Assembly: GCF_900182985.1 (NCBI RefSeq)
Contig: NZ_FXUY01000002.1
Coordinates: 560,501-624,500 of the forward strand
Reading direction: 5' to 3'
DNA: 64,000 nucleotides
Origin: Pseudomonas helmanticensis
GTDB lineage: Bacteria > Pseudomonadota > Gammaproteobacteria > Pseudomonadales > Pseudomonadaceae
Both the position numbers and the translations under genes were made by a program. Shown here piece by piece: positions 8,686 through 17,935 of this stretch; position 1 is the stretch's first letter; each line of letters begins with the position of its first letter. The notes beneath the pieces were generated by a model that saw nothing but the letters and a program-made list of their open reading frames with translations, had not been told where the DNA came from and ran no database searches.

Positions 8686-10350
8686 GTGGAACGCGAATAC
8701 ATGGAATTCGACGTGGTCATCGTCGGTGCCGGCCCCGCTGGCCTGTCCGCCGCCTGCCGTCTGAAGCAGAAGGCCGCCGAAGCCGGTAAGGAAATCAGCG
8801 TCTGCGTGGTCGAAAAAGGCTCCGAAGTCGGTGCACACATCCTCTCCGGTGCCGTATTCGAACCACGCGCTCTGAACGAACTGTTCCCGGACTGGAAAGA
8901 ACTCGGCGCGCCGCTGAACACGCCGGTCACGCGCGATGACATTTTCGTGCTGAAAAACGCCGACAGCGCGCAGAAAATTCCCGACCTCTTTGTGCCGAAG
9001 ACCATGCACAACGAAGGCAACTACATTATTTCCCTTGGCAACCTGTGCCGCTGGCTGGCCCAGCAGGCCGAGAACCTCGGTGTGGAAATCTACCCGGGCT
9101 TCGCCGCTCAGGAAGCGCTGATCGACGAGCAAGGCGTGGTTCGCGGGATCATCACCGGTGATCTGGGCGTCGACCGCGAAGGCAACCCGAAAGAAGGCCT
9201 GTACACCCCGGGCATGGAACTGCGTGGCAAATACACGCTGTTCGCCGAAGGTTGCCGTGGCCACATCGGCAAACAACTGATCAAGCGCTACAACCTCGAC
9301 AGCGATGCCGACGCCCAGCACTACGGGATTGGCCTGAAAGAAATCTGGGAAATCGACCCGGCCAAACATCAGCCAGGCCTCGTAGTCCACACCGCCGGCT
9401 GGCCGCTGGACATCATGGGCACCGAGAACACCGGCGGCTCGTTCCTCTATCACCTGGAAAACAACCAGGTCGTAGTCGGTCTGATCGTCGACCTGTCTTA
9501 CAGCAACACTTATCTGTCGCCGTTCGACGAGTTCCAGCGCCTCAAGCATCACCCGGTGCTGGCGCAGTACCTGGAAGGCGGCAAGCGCATCAGCTACGGC
9601 GCCCGCGCGATTTGCAAAGGTGGCCTGAACTCGCTGCCGAAAATGGTCTTCAAGGGCGGCGCGCTGATCGGTTGCGACCTCGGCACCCTGAACTTCGCCA
9701 AGATCAAAGGCAGCCACACCGCGATGAAGTCGGGCATGCTCGCCGCTGAATCGGTGGCTGACGCGTTGTTCGCTGAGAAGGACGGCACCGAAGAACTGAC
9801 CACTTACGTCGACGCGTTCAAGAAGAGCTGGCTCTACGACGAACTGTTCGCCAGCCGTAACTTCGGCCCGGCGATCCACAAGTTCGGCGCCATCGTTGGC
9901 GGTGGTTTCAACTGGCTCGACCAGAACATCTTCGGCGGCAAACTGCCGTTCACCCTGCATGACACCAAGCCGGATTACGCTTGCCTCAAGCTCGCGGCCG
10001 ACTGCAAGAAGATCGACTATCCGAAGCCGGACGGCAAACTCAGCTTCGACAAGCTCAGCTCGGTGTTCATCTCCGGTACCAACCATGAAGAAGAACAGCC
10101 TTGCCACTTGAAGCTGACCGATCCAAGCATCCCGATCAGCAAGAACCTGCCACTGTACGACGAACCGGCGCAGCGCTACTGCCCGGCCGGCGTGTACGAA
10201 GTGATTACCAAGGAAGACGGCGAGAAGCGCTTCCAGATCAACGCCCAGAACTGCGTGCACTGCAAGACCTGTGACATCAAGGATCCTTCGCAGAACATCA
10301 CCTGGGTGACGCCGGAAGGCGCCGGCGGCCCGACTTATCCAAATATGTAA
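8686..10350 (+). CDS. etfD: Electron transfer flavoprotein-ubiquinone oxidoreductase (ETF-QO)
   Basis: 554 residues, full length. It carries an N-terminal FAD-binding Rossmann motif (VVIVGAGPAGLSAACRLKQ), the family block GAHILSGAVFEPRALNELFPDW, and the membrane/quinone region around GGLNSLPKMVFKGGALIGC. The C-terminal 4Fe-4S cysteines are CPAGVYE and NCVHCKTCDIKDPSQNI. It passes electrons from ETF to ubiquinone at the inner membrane. The start is GTG at 8686, preceded by TAGGAG at good spacing; an internal ATG at 8701 is a weaker choice. It is divergent from etfBA, its direct partners. Confidence 0.96.
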   Translation: MEREYMEFDVVIVGAGPAGLSAACRLKQKAAEAGKEISVCVVEKGSEVGAHILSGAVFEPRALNELFPDWKELGAPLNTPVTRDDIFVLKNADSAQKIPDLFVPKTMHNEGNYIISLGNLCRWLAQQAENLGVEIYPGFAAQEALIDEQGVVRGIITGDLGVDREGNPKEGLYTPGMELRGKYTLFAEGCRGHIGKQLIKRYNLDSDADAQHYGIGLKEIWEIDPAKHQPGLVVHTAGWPLDIMGTENTGGSFLYHLENNQVVVGLIVDLSYSNTYLSPFDEFQRLKHHPVLAQYLEGGKRISYGARAICKGGLNSLPKMVFKGGALIGCDLGTLNFAKIKGSHTAMKSGMLAAESVADALFAEKDGTEELTTYVDAFKKSWLYDELFASRNFGPAIHKFGAIVGGGFNWLDQNIFGGKLPFTLHDTKPDYACLKLAADCKKIDYPKPDGKLSFDKLSSVFISGTNHEEEQPCHLKLTDPSIPISKNLPLYDEPAQRYCPAGVYEVITKEDGEKRFQINAQNCVHCKTCDIKDPSQNITWVTPEGAGGPTYPNM

Positions 10351-10369
10351 GCCGAACCGCTGAACAACA

Positions 10370-10397
10370 AGGCTCCCGGATCGGGGGCCTTTTTGTT
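10370..10397 (+). terminator. Rho-independent terminator of etfD
   Basis: Stem GGCTCCCG / CGGGGGCC with a GAT loop and TTTTTG tail, 20 bases past the etfD stop. Confidence 0.88.
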
Positions 10398-10411
10398 GCC
10401 CAAAATTCCTC

Positions 10412-10497
10412 TGTAGGAGCTGCGGCACGCTGCGATCTTTTGACTTTGATCCTGAAAAAACAAAATCAAAAGATCGCAGCGTGCCGCAGCTCCTACA
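10412..10497. repeat. REP-like inverted repeat, copy 2
   Basis: Arms TGTAGGAGCTGCGGCACGC and its mirror, with CTGCGATCTTTTGA inside, between etfD and the AraC gene. Confidence 0.85.
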
Positions 10498-10520
10498 GGG
10501 ATCGTCGGTCAGTCGAGGAC

Positions 10521-11411
10521 TCAGGCGGCGCGCTCGTCGCCCGGGTTGCGTTCGAAGTAGCGCTTGTACTCACGGCTGAACTGCGACGTACTCTGATAGC
10601 CCACCCGATGCGCCACCTGCGCCACACCTAGCCCTTCCGCGACCAGCAATGTCTGCGCCTTCAACAACCGCAAGCGCTTCAGATACTGCACCGGCGACAA
10701 CAACGTGCTGCGTTTGAAATGCTCATGAAACGTCGACACGCTCATGTTCGCGCAACCGGCCAGCGTCTCGACATTCAATGGCTCGGTGTAATGCGCATGC
10801 AGATGACTGATCGACGCCGCCACCCGCGCAAACTGCCCCTGCTGCTCAACCAACGCGCGCAACACATCCGCCTGCGGCCCGCGCAACGCGACGAACAACA
10901 ACTCACGCACCCGCGCCGGCCCGAGAATCTGACATTCCAGCGGATCGTGCAGACAACTGAGCAATCTTTCGACACAACCACGCATGTCATCGTCGAGCAC
11001 CACCGAGGTCATCGACTCCGGTGTCTGCGCCGGAATATGCCGACCCGGCGCCAGGCCCATGGCCAACACCAACTCGCCGAGCAACACCCGATCAATCGCC
11101 ACCGACACACCGAGCAACGGCGCATTCGGCAAGGCAAAGGTCTCGCACTCGAACGGCACCGGCAGCGCCTGGATCAGATAGTGCCCGGCGCCATATTCCA
11201 TGGTGCGCGGCCCGAGGAACGCCAGTTTGCTGCCCTGGGCGATGATCATCAGGCTCGGTTCATAAATATGCGGGCCACGGGCGACGTCACAACTGGCGCG
11301 CAAGACTTGCACACCGGGCAACCCGGTCGGGGAGTAACCATCGCGCAGCGCCAGCGGTTCGATCAACGAAACCAGGCGGGCGTTGGCATCAAGATGACGG
11401 GTTAATTGCAT
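10521..11411 (-). CDS. AraC family transcriptional regulator
   Basis: 296 residues. The N-terminal AraC_N-type sensor domain (ARGPHIYEPSLMIIAQGSKLAFLG...HYLIQALPVPFEC) is followed by two C-terminal helix-turn-helix motifs (LNVETLAGCANMSVSTFHEHFKRSTLLSPVQYLKRLRL and LGVAQVAHRVGYQSTSQFSREYKRYFERNPG). It is divergent from an alcohol dehydrogenase gene 192 bases away, a common Pseudomonas pairing, so it probably activates that gene in response to an alcohol or aldehyde. The ligand cannot be read from sequence. Confidence 0.9.
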   Translation of the reverse strand: MQLTRHLDANARLVSLIEPLALRDGYSPTGLPGVQVLRASCDVARGPHIYEPSLMIIAQGSKLAFLGPRTMEYGAGHYLIQALPVPFECETFALPNAPLLGVSVAIDRVLLGELVLAMGLAPGRHIPAQTPESMTSVVLDDDMRGCVERLLSCLHDPLECQILGPARVRELLFVALRGPQADVLRALVEQQGQFARVAASISHLHAHYTEPLNVETLAGCANMSVSTFHEHFKRSTLLSPVQYLKRLRLLKAQTLLVAEGLGVAQVAHRVGYQSTSQFSREYKRYFERNPGDERAA

Positions 11412-11603
11412 CGAAACTCTTCACTGAAAATATTGCGAAAAAAGGGCATGGAAGCATCATCGCAGATCCTTTTGCCAATGCGACCGATCAAACCCGCATG
11501 CCGGAGGATTAGGCATGAGACCCGGAGGAATCGTCATGGCCGGACCGTCAGTCGACGCCCAGAATGCGCCGCTTCACTTGTTCCTGCTATTGCGAGGTTT
11601 CAC

Positions 11604-12656
11604 ATGTACACCGCTATCGGCTATGCCGCCCAATCGGCCACCACCCCCCTCGCCCCGATGAAATTCGAACGTCGCAGCCCGCGCGCCGACGACGTCGCGA
11701 TCGAAATCCTCTACTGCGGCGTCTGCCATTCCGACATCCATCAGGCACGCAACGAATGGGGCATTGCCGTTTACCCGTTGATGCCCGGCCACGAGATCGT
11801 CGGAAAAGTCACCGCCATCGGTGCGAATGTCACCCGACACAAAGTAGGCGATCTGGTCGGTGTCGGCTGCATGGTCGACTCTTGCCGTAGCTGCGAAGCC
11901 TGCCAGCAGAACCTCGAGCAATACTGCCTCGAAGGTCCGACCATGACCTACGCCACCCCGGACCGGGTCGATGGCAGCAACACCATGGGCGGTTATTCGG
12001 ACAGCATCGTCGTCAGCGAACACTTCGTCGTGCGCATCCCGGAAAAACTGGCTCTGGCCAGCGCTGCGCCGATCCTTTGCGCCGGCATCACCACCTATTC
12101 GCCGCTCAAGCACTACGGCGTCAAGGCTGGCGACAAGGTCGGGATTCTCGGCATGGGCGGTTTGGGCCACATGGGCATCAAGTTCGCCAAGGCCATGGGC
12201 GCTGAAGTGACGTTGTTCACCCGCTCGGCGAGCAAGGCTGAAGAAGGTCGTCGTCAGGGCGCCGATCACGTGATCGTTTCCACCGACCCCGAGCAGATGA
12301 AAGCGGCCGCCGGTTACTTCGACTTCCTGCTCGACACCATTCCGGTGCAGCACGATCTGAACCCGTACCTCGACACCCTGCGTTTCGACGGCATGCACAT
12401 TCTGGTCGGCCTGATCGAGCCGATTGATCCGCCGGTGCACGCGGCGAAACTGGTACTGGGTCGCCGGGTATTGGCCGGCTCCTTGATCGGTGGCATCGCT
12501 GAAACCCAGGAAGTGCTGGATTTCTGCGCCGAACACAACATCACCTGCGACATCGAAATGCTCGACATCCGCCAGATCAACGAGGCTTATGCCCGGATGA
12601 TCGCCGGCGACGTGAAGTACCGTTTCGTCATCGACATGGCGACGCTCAAGGTTTAA
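11604..12656 (+). CDS. NAD(P)-dependent zinc alcohol dehydrogenase (YahK/CAD type)
   Basis: 350 residues, starting MYTAIGYAAQSATTPLAPM. It has catalytic zinc ligands in YCGVCHSDIHQARNEWG and GHEIVGKV, four structural-zinc cysteines in CMVDSCRSCEACQQNLEQYC, and the cofactor loop GILGMGGLGHMGIKFAKAMG. This matches cinnamyl-alcohol-dehydrogenase-like aldehyde reductases such as YahK, which reduce aldehydes with NADPH. The open frame extends upstream to 11406, but the family N-terminus and a GAGG site point to the ATG at 11604. It is divergent from its likely AraC activator. Confidence 0.9.
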   Translation: MYTAIGYAAQSATTPLAPMKFERRSPRADDVAIEILYCGVCHSDIHQARNEWGIAVYPLMPGHEIVGKVTAIGANVTRHKVGDLVGVGCMVDSCRSCEACQQNLEQYCLEGPTMTYATPDRVDGSNTMGGYSDSIVVSEHFVVRIPEKLALASAAPILCAGITTYSPLKHYGVKAGDKVGILGMGGLGHMGIKFAKAMGAEVTLFTRSASKAEEGRRQGADHVIVSTDPEQMKAAAGYFDFLLDTIPVQHDLNPYLDTLRFDGMHILVGLIEPIDPPVHAAKLVLGRRVLAGSLIGGIAETQEVLDFCAEHNITCDIEMLDIRQINEAYARMIAGDVKYRFVIDMATLKV

Positions 12657-12664
12657 ATCCGCCC

Positions 12665-13468
12665 TTATACCTTCAAGCCGAGTTCCGCCGATAGCCGGGC
12701 TGTGACCCCTTTGATCAGGGGAATCAGCTCGGCCATTTTTTCCAGCGGCATGTACGGCACCGTGCTGGCGATACTGATCGCCGCCACAATGCCTTTGCTC
12801 GCATCGCGAATCGGCGCCGCCACGCAGCGGATCGACGGTTCGTTGTCCTCCAGATCGAAGGCGTAGCCACCGGCGACGTATTCGGCCATGCGTTGTTCGA
12901 GCTGTTCCCACGACTGCTGGGGATGCTGCGGCCAGAACTGACTTTTCCCACCGGCCGGCAGGCTGATGTCGTACAGCCGTTGCCAGTCTTTCGGCGAGTC
13001 ATCGAGCATCAACGCCTTGCCGATCCCGGTACGCGCCAGCGGCATGCGATGGCCGACCCGTGAACGCATTTCCGGACCGTTGCGCCCCGGATTCTTCAGC
13101 AGATACAGCACTTCATCGCCTTCACGAATGCCCAAGTGCACGGTGTCGCCGGTCAGCGCCGACAATTCGTCCAGATACGGTCCGGCCAAGGTCACCAGCG
13201 GCAACTCTTCACGCGCCTGAAATCCCAGCTCGATCAGCTTCGGCCCCAACAGGTAACCGACTTGCGGCACCACACGCAGATAGCGTTCATCAACCAGGCA
13301 ACTGGCCAGACGATGGGTGGTGCTGCGCGTGGTGCCGATCAGCCGGGCAATTTCCTTGAGATCGCGAGCGCCACTGGCCACCGCTTGCACCACCCCCAAG
13401 CCGCGCAACAGCGTCTGGGTGCCGGTGGGTGCGGCGTCCTTGGTTTTTTCCGGAGCGTCTTCCTGCAT
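12665..13468 (-). CDS. IclR family transcriptional regulator, D-galactonate locus
   Basis: 267 residues. The N-terminal winged helix (LLRGLGVVQAVASGARDLKEIARLIGTTRSTTHRLASCLVDERYL) and the C-terminal IclR effector domain (RVGHRMPLARTGIGKALM..., ISIASTVPYM) are complete. It lies directly downstream of the MFS-dgoDAK genes on the same strand with a 60-base gap, so it probably belongs to the operon and senses galactonate or a derivative. Escherichia coli uses a GntR-type DgoR here instead; in this genome a FadR-type GntR sits in the partner locus at 35976. Confidence 0.87.
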   Translation of the reverse strand: MQEDAPEKTKDAAPTGTQTLLRGLGVVQAVASGARDLKEIARLIGTTRSTTHRLASCLVDERYLRVVPQVGYLLGPKLIELGFQAREELPLVTLAGPYLDELSALTGDTVHLGIREGDEVLYLLKNPGRNGPEMRSRVGHRMPLARTGIGKALMLDDSPKDWQRLYDISLPAGGKSQFWPQHPQQSWEQLEQRMAEYVAGGYAFDLEDNEPSIRCVAAPIRDASKGIVAAISIASTVPYMPLEKMAELIPLIKGVTARLSAELGLKV

Positions 13469-13528
13469 ATCCAGCCTTTACCGTTGAGCGAGGGAACGGG
13501 CGGCATTATGGTCGCCCGACGCAGACCA

Positions 13529-14839
13529 CTACAACTCGATGCGCTCGACCTTGCCGACCAGCAGCACGTAGGACAATGCACCGATCAATGCGAGAACCGC
13601 GATATAGGTGATCGCCGGCGCGAACGAATCGCCGCTGGCAAGGAAGCCGATCACGATCGGCGTGGCAATCGCCGACAAGTTACCGATGAAGTTGAACACC
13701 CCGCCGGTCAGCCCGAGCAAGCGTGCCGGCGCCAACGTCGAGACCAGCGACCAAGTGATCGAGGCCAGGCCGTTGCCGAAGAACGCCAGCGCCAGGAAGG
13801 CAATCACCAACGGCGTCGACTCAACGAAATTCGCGCCGATGATGGAAGTGGAAATCAGCAGCCCGCCAATGATTGGTAACTTGCGCGCAAACCCGACGGT
13901 GCAGCCGCGCCGAATCAAAAAGTCGGAAAAGAATCCCGAACACAGCACGCCGATGAACGCGGCCAAAAACGGCAACGACGCCAGCAGGCCGGACTTGATG
14001 AAGTCCATGCCGCGATATTTCACCAGATAAGTCGGGAACCACGTGAGGAAAAACCACAGCGTCGAATTCAGGCAAAACTGGCCGAGGTAGATGCCCCACA
14101 ACTTGCGTTTGGTCAGGACGATACCGAGGTCGGTCCAGCTGAATCTGGCCTTGACCCTGGCGGTCTCCTGCTGAATATCGACCAGACCACCGCCCTCGCG
14201 GATCAGGTCGATTTCGGCGTCGTTGGCGCCTTTGAAATCCCGTGGCTCGCGATACACCGCGTACCAGATCGCCGCCCAAATGATGCCGACTGCGCCGGTA
14301 GCGACGAACACCATGTGCCAGCCGAATTCGTGTTGCAGCCAAGCGAGTACCGGGGTCAGGAATGCCAGACCGACGAACTGCCCCGAGGTGTAGAAACCAA
14401 TGGCCGTGGCGCGCTCGCGCTCGGGAAACCAAGTCGTCACCACGCGGCTGTTGATCGGATACGCCGGTGCTTCGAGCGCGCCGACCGCCATGCGCAACAC
14501 GAACAACGCGATGAAACTGGCAGCGAAACCGAGCATCACCGTGGCAATCGACCACAGCAGGAGCGCGACACTGTAAAGGATGCGCGGCGGCACGCGATCG
14601 ACCAGCCAGCCGCCGGGAATTTGCATGGCGGCGTAGGTCCAGCCGAACGCTGAGAAGATCAGGCCGACGTGAATCGGATCGATACCCAGCTCACTGGTCA
14701 GGGCCGGCGCGGCAATCGACAGGTTGCTGCGGTCGAGGTAGTTGATGACCACGGTGATGAACAGCAGCACCATGATGAAAAACCGCTTGCGGCTGGGCGT
14801 GACTAAAGACGCCTGCCCGGTGAGGGTTTGCGATTGCAT
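13529..14839 (-). CDS. dgoT: MFS transporter, D-galactonate/sugar-acid family
   Basis: 436 residues with 12 predicted membrane segments. The N-terminal FITVVINYLDRSNLSIAAPAL, the loop motif GGWLVDRVPPRILY and FPERERATAIGFYTSGQFVG are typical of the anion:cation symporter (ACS) group that includes DgoT, GarP and GudP. Its position beside dgoDAK points to uptake of D-galactonate with protons. Substrate specificity is inferred from context; a glucarate or glucuronate transporter would look similar. Confidence 0.82.
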   Translation of the reverse strand: MQSQTLTGQASLVTPSRKRFFIMVLLFITVVINYLDRSNLSIAAPALTSELGIDPIHVGLIFSAFGWTYAAMQIPGGWLVDRVPPRILYSVALLLWSIATVMLGFAASFIALFVLRMAVGALEAPAYPINSRVVTTWFPERERATAIGFYTSGQFVGLAFLTPVLAWLQHEFGWHMVFVATGAVGIIWAAIWYAVYREPRDFKGANDAEIDLIREGGGLVDIQQETARVKARFSWTDLGIVLTKRKLWGIYLGQFCLNSTLWFFLTWFPTYLVKYRGMDFIKSGLLASLPFLAAFIGVLCSGFFSDFLIRRGCTVGFARKLPIIGGLLISTSIIGANFVESTPLVIAFLALAFFGNGLASITWSLVSTLAPARLLGLTGGVFNFIGNLSAIATPIVIGFLASGDSFAPAITYIAVLALIGALSYVLLVGKVERIEL

Positions 14840-14885
14840 GGGGAGAGCCTCTTTTTATGTTTATTGAGGTCGGCCTGAGGCCTGA

Positions 14886-14996
14886 TCGTTCCCACGCTCT
14901 GCGTGGGAATGCAGCCCGGGACGCTCCGCGTCCCCAAAAGCGGACGCAGAGCGTCCATTGAGGCATTCCGACGCAGAGCGTGGGAGCGATCTCATC
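14886..14996. repeat. Mirrored intergenic repeat (GTTCCCACGCTCTGCGTGGGA type)
   Basis: Arms built on TCCCACGCTCTGCGT and GGACGCTCCGCGTCC, repeated in mirror orientation over about 110 bases between dgoD and the MFS gene. It is a second REP-like family, distinct from the TGTAGGAGC copies. It lies inside a likely operon and could form an RNA hairpin that lowers transporter expression or protects the upstream message. Confidence 0.7.
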
Positions 14997-15014
14997 GGGT
15001 GTGTCAGGCAGGAC

Positions 15015-16163
15015 TCACCACTCGGCAAAGCTGCCATCGGCATGGCGCCAGATCGGGTTGCGCCAGCGGTGCCCGACCGCCGCACGTTCAATCACGTATT
15101 CCTCGTTGATCTCGATACCCAGCCCCGGCCCGTTCGGAATCTTCACGAAACCTTTGTCGTAATCGAACACCCGTGGATCCTTCACGTAGTCGAGCAAGTC
15201 ATTGCTCTCGTTGTAATGGATGCCCAGGCTTTGCTCCTGGATAAACGCGTTGTAACAAACCGCGTCCAGCTGCAAACACGCCGCCAGCGCAATCGGCCCC
15301 AGCGGGCAATGTAGCGCCAGCGCCACGTCGTAGGCCTCGGCCATGTTGGCGATCTTGCGGGTTTCGGTGATGCCGCCGGCGTGCGAGGCATCCGGCTGGA
15401 TGATGTCGACGTAGCCTTCGCTCAACACGCGTTTAAAGTCCCAACGCGAGAACAGGCGCTCGCCGAGGGCAATCGGCGTGCTGGTCAGCGGTGCCAGTTC
15501 TTTCAGCGCTTCGTAGTTTTCGCTGAGCACCGGTTCTTCGATGAACATCAGTTTGTACGGATCGAGTTCCTTCATCAGCACCTTGGCCATTGGCTTGTGC
15601 ACGCGGCCATGGAAGTCGACGCCGATGCCGACGTTCGGCCCGACCGCGTCACGCACGGCGGCAACGTTGGCCAGCGCCAGATCGACTTTTTCAAAGGTAT
15701 CGAGGAATTGCAGCTCTTCCGTGCCGTTCATTTTCACCGCGGTGAAACCACGGCTCACCGCTTCCTTCGCCGCACGCGCGGTGTCGGCCGGACGGTCGCC
15801 ACCGATCCACGAATACACGCGAATCTTGTCGCGCACCTGGCCACCCAGCAGATCACTCACCGACACACCCAGCGCCTTGCCCTTGATGTCCCACAGCGCT
15901 TGATCGATGCCGGCCAGCGCACTCATGTGGATCGCACCGCCACGGTAGAAACCGCCGCGATACAGCACGGTCCAGATGTCTTCGATATTGCGCGGGTCTT
16001 TGCCGATCAGGTAGTCGGACAATTCTTCGACGGCAGCGGCGACAGTGTGCGCGCGGCCCTCGACCACAGGCTCGCCCCAACCCGTCACGCCCTCATCGGT
16101 TTCGACCTTGAGGAAGCACCAGCGCGGCGGTACGATGAAGGTGGTGAGTTTGGTGATTTTCAT
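15015..16163 (-). CDS. dgoD: D-galactonate dehydratase
   Basis: 382 residues, the same length as the E. coli enzyme. It belongs to the enolase superfamily, mandelate-racemase subgroup. Metal ligands appear in GVDFHGR (Asp, with the catalytic His), FIEEPV (Glu) and [13 protein letters not shown] (Glu); the second catalytic His is in [21 protein letters not shown] holds a conserved Lys. It removes water from D-galactonate to give 2-keto-3-deoxygalactonate. Encoded between dgoA and the transporter. Confidence 0.95.
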   Translation of the reverse strand: MKITKLTTFIVPPRWCFLKVETDEGVTGWGEPVVEGRAHTVAAAVEELSDYLIGKDPRNIEDIWTVLYRGGFYRGGAIHMSALAGIDQALWDIKGKALGVSVSDLLGGQVRDKIRVYSWIGGDRPADTARAAKEAVSRGFTAVKMNGTEELQFLDTFEKVDLALANVAAVRDAVGPNVGIGVDFHGRVHKPMAKVLMKELDPYKLMFIEEPVLSENYEALKELAPLTSTPIALGERLFSRWDFKRVLSEGYVDIIQPDASHAGGITETRKIANMAEAYDVALALHCPLGPIALAACLQLDAVCYNAFIQEQSLGIHYNESNDLLDYVKDPRVFDYDKGFVKIPNGPGLGIEINEEYVIERAAVGHRWRNPIWRHADGSFAEW

Positions 16164-16208
16164 CTTTTATCTCTCTTATAGATGTAGCGCACGCAGCGCC
16201 AAAAAGTC

Positions 16209-16829
16209 TTAGCGAAGGGCCTTCCACGCGGCCACGTAGGCCTTGGCATTCACCGCCACTTGCTCCGGCGTCATGCCCGGCTTGAACAGGCCAGAACCGA
16301 GACCGAAACCTTTCACACCGGCGTCGATAAACGCCTGCATGTTGTCCGGCGTGATGCCGCCAACCGGCGCCAGCACCGTCCCGGACGGCAACACCGCAAG
16401 CCAGGCTTTGACGACCGCTGGGCCCATCTGCTCGGCCGGGAACAGCTTGAGAATGTCCGCGCCCTCCTCCAGCGCCGCGAAGGCTTCCGTCGGCGTGGCG
16501 ACACCCGGCGATAAATACAGCCCCGCCGCTTTTGCCGCGCGCAAGACCTTGGCGTCGCTGTGCGGCATGACGATCACCTGGCCACCGGCGTCTTTCACCA
16601 AGTCGACCTGTTCCGGGGTCAACACCGTGCCCGCACCGATCAAGCAATCGGCGGGCAGCGTCTTGCGCAGGATGCGGATACTTTCGTACGGCGAAGGGGA
16701 ATTGAGCGGTACTTCGATGACGCGAAATCCGGCCGCGTACAGGACTTCTCCGACAGCGGCGGCTTCCTGCGGATGCAGGCCACGCAGAATCGCGATCAGA
16801 CCGTTTTGCGCCAGTGCTTGCTTGAGCAT
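16209..16829 (-). CDS. dgoA: 2-dehydro-3-deoxy-6-phosphogalactonate aldolase
   Basis: 206 residues, KDPG/KDPGal aldolase family. It has the catalytic Glu region LIAILRGLHPQEA, the phosphate/pyruvate site GAGTVLTPEQV and the Schiff-base lysine in ADILKLFPAEQMGP. It splits 2-keto-3-deoxy-6-phosphogalactonate into pyruvate and glyceraldehyde 3-phosphate. It sits 19 bases after dgoK and 45 bases before dgoD on the same strand. Context separates it from the Entner-Doudoroff KDPG aldolase. Confidence 0.95.
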   Translation of the reverse strand: MLKQALAQNGLIAILRGLHPQEAAAVGEVLYAAGFRVIEVPLNSPSPYESIRILRKTLPADCLIGAGTVLTPEQVDLVKDAGGQVIVMPHSDAKVLRAAKAAGLYLSPGVATPTEAFAALEEGADILKLFPAEQMGPAVVKAWLAVLPSGTVLAPVGGITPDNMQAFIDAGVKGFGLGSGLFKPGMTPEQVAVNAKAYVAAWKALR

Positions 16830-16848
16830 GTCAGGCCTCCAGTCAGGG

Positions 16849-17838
16849 TTAACGGGATGAGGAATCGATCAGTCCGGCGGCCAGCGCCAGTTGCCACAGA
16901 CCACGCTCGGTGGCCTGCTCGGCCAGCGTCACGTCGGCGAATCCATAGACATCGAGGACACGGCTGTAGCGCGCACAGAGTTGCGCGTTGCCGATGAGGA
17001 TGATCGAAGGGAGATTGCGGTTGTTGCGGCGACGTCGCTGAACCGTGGCGAGCGCCACCAGTTCATGGCCGATCATCAGACCGGACAGATAATCTGCCTG
17101 CGCCGTCGGGCTGAGTTCGCCGGTCAGGCCCAGGGTGCGGACGCTGAACAAGGTCGACAGCACGCCGAGTTCGCCGTCCGCCGACTGCGCAACCTGCACG
17201 CCACGGTCAAACGCCTGAGCATCGAACGCTGCGCCTTGCTTCAGGGTACGGCCGAGAATGCTGTGCTCACTGAGCACGGCGAACACTTCGCCGGTCATGA
17301 ACGTATCGAAGTGAGTGATGCAGCCATCGACCACGTTCACCCACTTGGAGTGACTGCCCGGCAGCCCGATCAGCAGATCATTGCCCGCCTCGACCGGCAG
17401 ACTCTGCAGGACGCCAAGCACCTGGGTTTCTTCGCCACGCATCACGTTCGGCAGCGTCGAGCGCTGAATCACGCCTGGCACGATATGCACCACGGTGCCG
17501 CGCAGACTGACAATTGTTTGTAGGGAGTTTCCGAGATTGGCGACATCTGCCGGCGTCTCGCAATAGGCCGCTTCACGCCAGCCCTGCGCACTGCCGACCA
17601 TGCCGCAAGCGATCACCGGGAGATCCGGCTGCGCCTCGAGCCAGTCGCCGCACGCTTCATCGAAGGCCAATTCAAAACCATCGGTGCATTCGCGACCGTT
17701 GATGATTCGCGCGGCCTTGGGCAACTGCATGATCCCGGACGACAGCGCGCGCTGCTCCAGCACCACACCGTCCGCCGCGAGTTTGTAAGCACGTAATGAG
17801 GTCGTCCCCCAATCGAGCGCGATCAATTGCGCCAGCAT
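16849..17838 (-). CDS. dgoK: 2-dehydro-3-deoxygalactonokinase
   Basis: 329 residues. DgoK-family features are the N-terminal phosphate-binding ALDWGTTSLRAYKL, CGMVGSAQGWREA, GLPGSHSKWVNV and TFMTGEVFAVLSEHSILG. It phosphorylates 2-keto-3-deoxygalactonate for cleavage by DgoA. It is the first gene of the dgo operon. Its promoter, ribosome site and even the AGGTGAAGCGATG start context recur almost unchanged in front of the sugar dehydrogenase at 33880. Confidence 0.95.
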   Translation of the reverse strand: MLAQLIALDWGTTSLRAYKLAADGVVLEQRALSSGIMQLPKAARIINGRECTDGFELAFDEACGDWLEAQPDLPVIACGMVGSAQGWREAAYCETPADVANLGNSLQTIVSLRGTVVHIVPGVIQRSTLPNVMRGEETQVLGVLQSLPVEAGNDLLIGLPGSHSKWVNVVDGCITHFDTFMTGEVFAVLSEHSILGRTLKQGAAFDAQAFDRGVQVAQSADGELGVLSTLFSVRTLGLTGELSPTAQADYLSGLMIGHELVALATVQRRRRNNRNLPSIILIGNAQLCARYSRVLDVYGFADVTLAEQATERGLWQLALAAGLIDSSSR

Positions 17839-17876
17839 CGCTTCACCTGTTTTGTTTTTGGCAGTGAGTGCGACGG

Positions 17877-17935
17877 ACTATAGACCTCTCAGATGGGAAA
17901 TCTCAATATGTAATTTTGCATCCCATATTATGGGA
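17877..17935 (-). promoter_or_regulatory. dgoK promoter with upstream palindrome (twin of the one at 34910)
   Basis: Read on the minus strand: palindrome TCCCATAATATGGGA (17921-17935), 14 bases, -35 TTGAGA (17901-17906), 18-base spacer, -10 TATAGT (17877-17882). The palindrome is centred near -58, a position that suits an activator. The block from the palindrome to the -35 is 34/36 identical to bases 34933-34968. Three bases of the palindrome are the stop codon of the upstream lipoprotein gene. Confidence 0.8.

Noticed and set aside
8605..10428. Long minus-strand open frame opposite the ETF-QO gene
   Set aside because: Shadow of the GC-rich etfD gene; no start signal or family motif.
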